Assembly (NCBI GenBank): GCA_003455595.1
Contig: DMQT01000181.1
Coordinates: 1-5,619, forward strand
DNA: 5,619 nt
Direction: 5' to 3'
From: Betaproteobacteria bacterium
GTDB taxonomy: Bacteria > Pseudomonadota > Gammaproteobacteria > Burkholderiales > Sulfuriferulaceae
The position numbers and the translations under genes were made by a program. Shown here piece after piece: positions 1 to 3,958 of the stretch. Position 1 is the stretch's first letter. The number at the start of each line of letters is the position of its first letter. Below the pieces are notes generated by a model. It saw nothing but the letters and a program-made list of their open reading frames with translations. It ran no database searches and was not told the DNA's origin.

Positions 1-165
1 TCATCGTGCCGAGTCAATAGTTCCGATGGATCCAGTGCTGATGGATACGAAAATTTAACGCTAAGGGGTCTACCATCGAATTTGTGGATGACGCCCGTTT
101 GTTGAAAGCGTAGCATTTTCAGCGCACTTCAATCACGTTAACGCACACCAACAACCCCGATAGCG

Positions 166-378
166 ATGAATCCAGAAGATTTACAGCGCCTGGTTACCCT
201 TGCCATGCCTTATGGCAAGTACAAAGGCCGTCTGATTGCCGATCTGCCCGGACAATACCTTAACTGGTTTGCTCGCACCGGCTTTCCGTCCGGCGAAATC
301 GGCCATTTATTGGCACTGATGCATGAGCTGGATCACAATGGCCTATCCTCGCTGCTTGACCCTTTACGAATGCGCTAA
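166..378 (+). CDS. DUF3820 family small protein
   Basis: Complete 70-residue protein of unknown biochemical function. The centre reads MPYGKYKG (residues 14-21), then DLPGQYLNWF (26-35) and GFPSGEIG (39-46), and the C-terminal part has an NGL motif (58-60). This is the conserved pattern of DUF3820, a family of about 70 residues that Pfam describes as a putative quorum-sensing-regulated virulence factor; that description comes from one lineage and should not be transferred as a function. There is no signal peptide or membrane segment, so it is probably cytoplasmic. The start is chosen because the family begins roughly a dozen residues before the MPYGKYKG motif. No clear Shine-Dalgarno sequence precedes it. 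The gene converges on the DUF3617 gene with 5 bp between stop codons. The family call is firm; the role is unknown. Confidence 0.85.
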   Translation: MNPEDLQRLVTLAMPYGKYKGRLIADLPGQYLNWFARTGFPSGEIGHLLALMHELDHNGLSSLLDPLRMR

Positions 379-383
379 GGGGA

Positions 384-911
384 TCACTGCGGCGGCTTCA
401 CCGCGCCGCAATCTGCACTGGCCCATCGACCGCTGATATCGGCGTGCTCTTTGATCGGCGCACCTTGTGCGACGCCATCGAATTCAGTTCGCCCGGTGAA
501 GCTGTCCGGGTTGGTGAACACCGCTTCCGCTGTGCCATTCCCTTTCAGTTTTGGGTTGGCACAAACGAAATCCCAAGTGTATTTGTTACCGACATGCGTG
601 GCATTTTGGGCCATGCATCCGGATTTATTTTGATAAAAACCGGGTGGGATTTTTTGGTCCGCCATTTTCTGGGTCACGCAAACATTGGACGTAGCTGCGC
701 CATTTTGAATTTGCGGCATGTCCATGCCGTGCTGCTTGGCCAGGTTCATTAAAATTTGCATTTGATCGGGCGGAATCTGTGACGCCAGCTTCAACAGGTC
801 TGAGGTCGTGGTGATTTCCCATAATCCGGGGTGCATATCGTTTTCTGCCGAATAGGCAGTAGACACGGACAATGAGGCTACGAAAACAAGGGCAAGCAGG
901 GGTTTGCGCAT
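384..911 (-). CDS. DUF3617 family secreted protein
   Basis: A 175-residue exported protein of unknown function. The N-terminus is a clear Sec signal peptide: MRK, then a hydrophobic core (about residues 4-18) and a cleavage site after AYSA (residue 22). The mature protein opens with the PGLWEIT signature (28-34) typical of DUF3617. Four cysteines (C78, C99, C117, C168) in the family's spacing suggest two disulphides in the periplasm, and the end has GRW....C, as is usual in the family. The reading frame is open 17 codons further upstream (to 962), but that would place hydrophilic residues before the signal peptide. The ATG at 909-911 has a good GGAGA ribosome-binding site 4 bases upstream, so I prefer it. 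The gene is divergent from the SagB-like gene and convergent with the DUF3820 gene. Family assignment is good; function is unknown. Confidence 0.85.
   Translation of the reverse strand: MRKPLLALVFVASLSVSTAYSAENDMHPGLWEITTTSDLLKLASQIPPDQMQILMNLAKQHGMDMPQIQNGAATSNVCVTQKMADQKIPPGFYQNKSGCMAQNATHVGNKYTWDFVCANPKLKGNGTAEAVFTNPDSFTGRTEFDGVAQGAPIKEHADISGRWASADCGAVKPPQ
388..410. terminator. GC-rich stem-loop at the convergent gene ends
   Basis: TGCGGCG (388-394) and CGCCGCA (404-410) form a perfect 7-bp inverted repeat with a 9-base loop. It lies 10 bp after the DUF3820 stop and inside the last codons of the DUF3617 gene. The position suits a shared bidirectional stop signal, but neither strand has a T-tract after the stem, so it is not a canonical factor-independent terminator. 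It may be only a product of GC-rich coding sequence. Confidence 0.3.
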
Positions 912-963
912 AGCGTCTCCAGAAGGCAATGGATGTAACAAAACTTTCAGAGGGCGTATCACC

Positions 964-985
964 CGGCAAGTTCAGAATATTGCCG
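964..985. promoter_or_regulatory. Operator-like inverted repeat over the candidate -35
   Basis: CGGCAA (964-969) and TTGCCG (980-985) form a perfect 6-bp inverted repeat with a 10-bp spacer. Half-sites repeat about every 16 bp, and the spacer contains the candidate -35 at 971-976, as expected for a repressor site. No regulator gene lies in the window, so a binding protein cannot be named. Confidence 0.25.
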
Positions 986-999
986 ATTCAACTTATAGT
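971..999 (+). promoter_or_regulatory. Candidate sigma-70 promoter of the SagB-like gene
   Basis: TTCAGA (971-976, four of six matches to the -35 consensus) is followed after 17 bp by TATAGT (994-999, five of six matches to the -10). Transcription would start near 1006, giving a leader of about 54 nt. It is the best-looking pair I found in the divergent region, but such matches occur by chance. Confidence 0.35.
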
Positions 1000-1059
1000 C
1001 TGTCATTGCCGCGCCAACGCCGGGTTCTCTGTGGCTTAAATTTTCCAAGCTAAAATACC

Positions 1060-2703
1060 ATGAACAATCCTCTCGATACCGTACTGGCGTACCACCAGCG
1101 CACCAAACATCATTTGCAACGCTATGCCGCAGGGCCGGGTGAGCTGGACTGGAAAAATCAGCCGGATCCTTTCCGCCGTTTTGTTGGCACTCCGCAGCTG
1201 GAGCTGCCTTTACTGGCCGCAACAGCGCTGCCGTTATACGTCGATCTATACAAACCAGGGCAGATCACGCCGCAAGCGCTGAGCCTGGACAGCATTGCCG
1301 CCCTGTTTGAGCTTGCCTTCGGGCTCTCTGCCTGGAAGCAATACGAGGGCACGCGCTGGGCGCTGCGCTGCAATCCGTCCAGCGGCAATCTTCACCCGAC
1401 CGAGGCGTATCTGGTGAGCGCAGGCTGCGAGAGTATCGAGGACGGCGTGCACCACTATGTGAGCCGCGACCATCTGCTTGAGCAGCGCTGTCGCTTCGCC
1501 ACGGCAACCGACGGGGGCGAGCGCATTCTGCCGCCCGGTTCATTTCTGCTGGGCCTGTCTTCGATCCATTGGCGCGAAGCCTGGAAATACGGCGAGCGCG
1601 CGTTTCGCTATTGCCAGCATGATGTCGGCCATGCAATTGCCGCCGTGCGCTATGCCGCCGCCACGCTGGGCTGGCAAGTGCGTGTGCTGAGCGCATGGAG
1701 TGACGCGGAGTTCGGCACGATGTTAGGCGTGGATCGCGACCCGGATTTTGGCGCAGCCGAGCATGAATCGCCGGATGCGATTTTGCTGGTCACGGCGTCA
1801 GCGTTGGGTTCCACCGCAGTCGAACCCAACGCCGCCGCGCTGGTGAATGCTGTACGCGGCGGCCAATGGCAGGGACAAGCCAACGTACTGGCGGCGCATC
1901 ACTCGCACCAATGGCCGGTGATAGACGAAGTAGCGCTTGCCGGCGCGAAACCGGAGACGCAAGAAACTGTCTGGCGAGCACCCGAGCTGCCCGATCCGGC
2001 CAGCAGCACATGCGGTAAAACGGCCGTCGAAATCATCCGCCAGCGGCGTAGTGCGCAGGCCTTCGATGGTGCCTCCGCACTGGCCGCCGAGGCGTTCTAC
2101 CGCATGCTGGACATGACCCTGCCGCGCCACGCCGTGCCGCCGTGGGACGCACTCACGTGGGCGCCGCGCATGCATTTGCTGCTGTTCGTCCATCGCGTCG
2201 ACGGTGTCGCACCCGGGCTGTATCTTTTTCTGCGGAATGAGGGGATAGAAGCGAAGTTGCGCGCGGAGTTGAACCCCGAATTCGAGTGGTTGCAAACACC
2301 CGGTTGCCCGGCGCATTTCTCGCTGTTCCGGCTGGCTGCGGCCGATGCCAAAAATGCGGCACGCGCCTTGTCGTGCCATCAGGATATCGCCGCCGACGGC
2401 GCATTCAGCCTCGCCATGCTGGCCGAATACGACACCGGCCTGGCACAAGGGCCGTGGATCTACCGCCAGCTATTCTGGGAAGCCGGCATGCTGGGACAGG
2501 TGCTCTACCTGGAGGCCGAAGCGGCCGATGTACGCGGCACCGGTATCGGCTGTTACTTTGACGACACAGTGCATGACTTGCTCGGCATCAAGAACAGTTC
2601 AATCCAGAGCCTGTACCACTTTACCGTCGGCGCTGCGCTTGAGGACCCGCGCCTGCAGACACTCTCCGCTTATGCGCACCTGTCTGGACACGCAGGGCGC
2701 TGA
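1060..2703 (+). CDS. SagB/ThcOx-like tandem nitroreductase-fold flavoprotein
   Basis: Complete 547-residue cytoplasmic protein with two nitroreductase-fold units, resembling SagB/ThcOx dehydrogenases. Those proteins use FMN; the best-known members oxidise azolines to azoles in modified peptides. Unit 1 (about 1-290) has the family opening YHQRTKHH (11-18), the motif NPSSGNLHPTEAY (105-117), and WKYGERAFRY (175-184) with a Lys176-Tyr177 pair where azoline oxidases carry their catalytic Lys-Tyr. Unit 2 (about 320-547) has RRS (329-331, typical FMN-phosphate contact), GMLGQVLYLEAEA (476-488), GTGIG (493-497) and VGAALEDPR (523-531); it lacks a Lys-Tyr pair in WIYRQ (466-470). An in-frame TAA at 1051-1053 leaves ATG 1060 as the natural start, although no clear Shine-Dalgarno sequence precedes it. 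No SagA-, SagC- or SagD-like gene is nearby, so the substrate is unknown and azole formation should not be assumed. The family call is strong. Confidence 0.88.
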   Translation: MNNPLDTVLAYHQRTKHHLQRYAAGPGELDWKNQPDPFRRFVGTPQLELPLLAATALPLYVDLYKPGQITPQALSLDSIAALFELAFGLSAWKQYEGTRWALRCNPSSGNLHPTEAYLVSAGCESIEDGVHHYVSRDHLLEQRCRFATATDGGERILPPGSFLLGLSSIHWREAWKYGERAFRYCQHDVGHAIAAVRYAAATLGWQVRVLSAWSDAEFGTMLGVDRDPDFGAAEHESPDAILLVTASALGSTAVEPNAAALVNAVRGGQWQGQANVLAAHHSHQWPVIDEVALAGAKPETQETVWRAPELPDPASSTCGKTAVEIIRQRRSAQAFDGASALAAEAFYRMLDMTLPRHAVPPWDALTWAPRMHLLLFVHRVDGVAPGLYLFLRNEGIEAKLRAELNPEFEWLQTPGCPAHFSLFRLAAADAKNAARALSCHQDIAADGAFSLAMLAEYDTGLAQGPWIYRQLFWEAGMLGQVLYLEAEAADVRGTGIGCYFDDTVHDLLGIKNSSIQSLYHFTVGAALEDPRLQTLSAYAHLSGHAGR

Positions 2704-2768
2704 GTGAGACTGAATGAGTCGCCTACCCGCCACTAAACGCACCAGACACTACGGTGCACGCGCTGGCA

Positions 2769-2915
2769 TCAGGACGGATTGCCGCTCACCGGCGGGGTCA
2801 GCACCAACTGGCCATGTTTAACCGGGATGAGCTGACCGGGGTTGAAGCAAAAGCCAAGGGCACGCACGCCGATCACGACAAAGCCTGCAAGTAACCCGAA
2901 GAGACCTGCCTTCAT
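2769..2915 (-). CDS. Possible small membrane-anchored protein, 48 aa
   Basis: An ATG-started frame of 48 codons ends in TGA. The product starts MKAGLFGLLAGFVVIG, a Lys followed by a hydrophobic stretch (about residues 4-16, possibly to 24), then a polar tail with NPGQLIPVKHGQ (25-36) and a proline-rich end. This would suit a single-pass membrane or lipid-facing peptide with its tail outside the membrane. By my hand count, GC by codon position is roughly 66, 47 and 70 percent, the order expected of coding DNA in a GC-rich genome. Against it: there is no recognisable ribosome-binding site upstream, the frame is short, and I do not recognise a family. The opposite strand has a 26-codon frame in the same codon register, which weakens the codon argument. 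Treat it as a candidate only. Confidence 0.3.
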   Translation of the reverse strand: MKAGLFGLLAGFVVIGVRALGFCFNPGQLIPVKHGQLVLTPPVSGNPS

Positions 2916-2939
2916 CAATACGTGTAGCGACCAGATTTT

Positions 2940-2970
2940 TCACGCGCCGCAGAGGGGCGTGATTGTTTTT
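2940..2970 (+). terminator. Factor-independent terminator, plus strand
   Basis: TCACGC (2940-2945) pairs with GCGTGA (2957-2962). After one G-G mismatch, CC (2947-2948) pairs with GG (2954-2955/2956), leaving a short GCAGA-type loop. The stem is followed directly by TTGTTTTT (2963-2970). The T-tract lies only on the plus-strand side, so it acts on rightward transcripts, most likely from the SagB-like gene 237 bp upstream, and it shields the nitrite operon from read-through. Confidence 0.62.
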
Positions 2971-3023
2971 GCCACCCATCAGGCTTCGGTGCGGCACTAC
3001 CTGCGTCCATCGTGGTGCACCCC

Positions 3024-3054
3024 CATGCTGCACGCACCATAGCCGTGCAGCATG
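3024..3054. repeat. Perfect 11-bp inverted repeat
   Basis: CATGCTGCACG (3024-3034) and CGTGCAGCATG (3044-3054) are exact reverse complements separated by 9 bases. No T-tract follows on either strand, so a terminator role is unlikely. It lies 94-124 bp upstream of the predicted cobA transcription start, where activators of sigma-54 promoters bind, and a separate 8-bp palindrome, GGTGCACC, lies just before it at 3014-3021. I read it as part of a protein-binding region rather than an RNA element. Confidence 0.6.
3033..3049. promoter_or_regulatory. NtrC-like enhancer box
   Basis: The 17 bases read CGCACC-N5-CGTGCA against the enteric NtrC consensus TGCACC-N5-GGTGCA, matching 10 of 12 informative positions. 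Its centre (3041) is about 107 bp before the predicted transcription start, close to where NtrC enhancers lie at glnA. A second full half-site, GGTGCA (3014-3019), with a poorer partner to its left, would centre near -137. The box is nested in the 11-bp inverted repeat, so another dimeric regulator is possible. Confidence 0.4.
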
Positions 3055-3093
3055 ACGGGCCGCCTACTGCTTATGAAATAAATTCCCACATAT

Positions 3094-3106
3094 AAACAAG
3101 CAATTA
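3094..3106 (+). promoter_or_regulatory. IHF-like site
   Basis: AAACAAGCAATTA matches the IHF consensus WATCAANNNNTTR at all defined positions but one (A for T at the third). It lies in AT-rich DNA, centred near -48, between the NtrC-like box and the -24 element. That is where IHF commonly bends DNA to bring a distant activator to sigma-54 polymerase. IHF consensus matches are common by chance in AT-rich DNA. Confidence 0.3.
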
Positions 3107-3120
3107 TGCGGCAATAAAAC

Positions 3121-3138
3121 TAGGCACGCTGTTTGCTT
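3121..3138 (+). promoter_or_regulatory. Sigma-54 (RpoN) -24/-12 promoter of cobA-nirB
   Basis: The sequence reads taGGCACG-ctgt-TTGCtt, very close to the consensus TGGCACG-N4-TTGCW. GG (3123-3124) and GC (3135-3136) are separated by exactly the required 10 bases. This predicts transcription starting near 3148 and a leader of only about 28 nt before the cobA ATG. Nearly all consensus bases are present and the element points at the operon, so this is one of the firmest regulatory calls here. It implies activation by an enhancer-binding protein, most likely NtrC for a nitrite-assimilation operon. Confidence 0.8.
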
Positions 3139-3164
3139 TAGCTTTGGCTAACGCTAATGCTAGC
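3135..3164 (+). repeat. Degenerate 6-bp repeat at the transcription start
   Basis: Five consecutive hexamers each begin with GCT: GCTTTA, GCTTTG, GCTAAC, GCTAAT, GCTAGC. They start at the GC of the -12 element and end just before the cobA ribosome-binding site. TTAGC (3138-3142) and GCTAA (3147-3151) can also pair around a TTTG loop. It may be slipped-strand residue with no function, but it sits exactly over the predicted transcription start and leader. Confidence 0.5.
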
Positions 3165-3175
3165 AAGGACATGTC

Positions 3176-3931
3176 ATGCAATCCGGAATGGTTTATCTGA
3201 TCGGCGCGGGTCCGGGCGACCCCGAACTGATGACGCTCAAAGCAGTGCGCCTGCTCGGCGAGGCCGAGGTGGTGCTGGTGGACGACCTGGTCAACCGCGC
3301 GGTACTCGTCCATGCCCGACCGGACGCGCGCATCATCGAAGTTGGCAAACGCGGCGGCTGTCAGTCCACGCCGCAAGCCTTTATTCATCTGCAAATGATC
3401 CAGGCGGCGCGCGCGGGTCACCGCGTGGTACGCCTCAAAGGCGGCGACCCATTCATGTTCGGTCGTGGCGGCGAGGAAATCGAAGCCTTGCGCGCGGCGG
3501 GCATTGCGGTGGAAGTCGTCAGCGGCGTGACGTCCGGCATCGCCGCGCCCGCCAGCCTGGGCATCCCGGTCACGCACCGTGACTGGGCCCCCGGCGTGAC
3601 CTTTGTGACCGGCCACACGCGCGACGGCAACAGCGTCAATTGGGCGGCGCTGGCAGCGGCGCGCACCACGCTGGTGGTCTACATGGGCGTAAAAAACCTG
3701 CCCGAGATTGTGACGCAACTGCTGGCTGCGGGATTGCCCGCTTCGACGCCTGCTGCGGCGATACAGAGTGGCACGCTGGGCGCGCAGCGCGAGGTCAAAG
3801 CGACTTTGGTAACGCTGCAGGCCGCCATGCACGCTGCCGATATCGGCAGCCCGGCGATTCTGGTGATCGGTGCCGTCGCCAGCCTCGCCCACATCGAAAC
3901 CTATTCTCAAGCCGCCGTGAGAGCGGCCTGA
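3176..3931 (+). CDS. cobA: Uroporphyrinogen-III C-methyltransferase (SUMT)
   Basis: Complete 251-residue cytoplasmic enzyme that methylates uroporphyrinogen III at C2 and C7 with two S-adenosylmethionines to give precorrin-2, the branch point to siroheme and cobalamin. The tetrapyrrole-methylase signatures are intact: GAGPGDPELMTLKA (10-23), VVRLKGGDPFMFGRGGEE (84-101), SGVTSGIAAPASLGIPVTHRD (116-136) and VYMGV (168-172). Its length is that of standalone SUMT; it lacks the N-terminal dehydrogenase/ferrochelatase half of CysG, so those steps must be encoded elsewhere. ATG 3176 is chosen because AAGGA (3165-3169) lies 6 bases upstream; the ATG at 3171 is out of frame and stops after nine codons. 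It is the first gene after the sigma-54 promoter and lies 27 bp before nirB, so it very likely supplies siroheme for nitrite reductase. Alternative symbols in use are sumT, nirE and cysG. Confidence 0.95.
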   Translation: MQSGMVYLIGAGPGDPELMTLKAVRLLGEAEVVLVDDLVNRAVLVHARPDARIIEVGKRGGCQSTPQAFIHLQMIQAARAGHRVVRLKGGDPFMFGRGGEEIEALRAAGIAVEVVSGVTSGIAAPASLGIPVTHRDWAPGVTFVTGHTRDGNSVNWAALAAARTTLVVYMGVKNLPEIVTQLLAAGLPASTPAAAIQSGTLGAQREVKATLVTLQAAMHAADIGSPAILVIGAVASLAHIETYSQAAVRAA

Positions 3932-3958
3932 TTCAACTTGCCAATTGGAGCGTTTGCA

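Larger units (their letters stand above)
2704..3175. other. Intergenic control region between the SagB-like gene and cobA
   Basis: This 472-bp stretch has no long gene. Its left half is GC-rich and holds only a possible 48-aa ORF on the minus strand. A plus-strand terminator follows, then a zone rich in GGTGC/GCACC half-sites with a perfect inverted repeat. The last 110 bp turn AT-rich and end in a -24/-12 promoter and a ribosome-binding site. The change in composition near 3065 separates the end of one transcription unit from the control region of the next. Confidence 0.7.

Noticed and set aside
25..46. Direct repeat GATGGAT at 25-31 and 40-46
   Set aside because: Seven bases in two copies with no third copy or associated feature; compatible with chance.
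1..58. Possible C-terminus of an upstream plus-strand gene in frame 2, ending in TAA at 56-58 (product end ...PMDPVLMDTKI)
   Set aside because: Only 18 codons are visible, a second plus-strand frame is open to about 105, and no motif is present, so a gene end cannot be told from chance.
912..962. Longer start for the DUF3617 protein at 962
   Set aside because: It would add 17 residues in front of a clear signal peptide, while the ATG at 909-911 has a well-placed GGAGA.
1051..1056. TAAAAT just before the SagB-like ATG as a -10 box of a leaderless transcript
   Set aside because: A start 6-8 bases downstream would fall inside or past the ATG, and there is no matching -35; the 971-999 pair is more plausible.
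2814..2894. A 26-codon plus-strand frame beginning MFNRDELTGVEAKAKG, vaguely like CsbD-type stress proteins
   Set aside because: It is too short for that family, has no ribosome-binding site, and lies in the same codon register opposite the better-looking minus-strand ORF.
2842..3042. Plus-strand 66-codon frame and minus-strand 71-codon frame (2818-3033) in the intergenic region
   Set aside because: Both run through the terminator hairpin and the inverted repeat, have biased Arg/Pro/Thr/His composition and show no ribosome-binding site or family resemblance.
3171..3200. ATG at 3171 as a start or leader peptide before cobA
   Set aside because: It opens a frame of only nine codons that overlaps the cobA start, and it is 1 base from AAGGA, too close for initiation.
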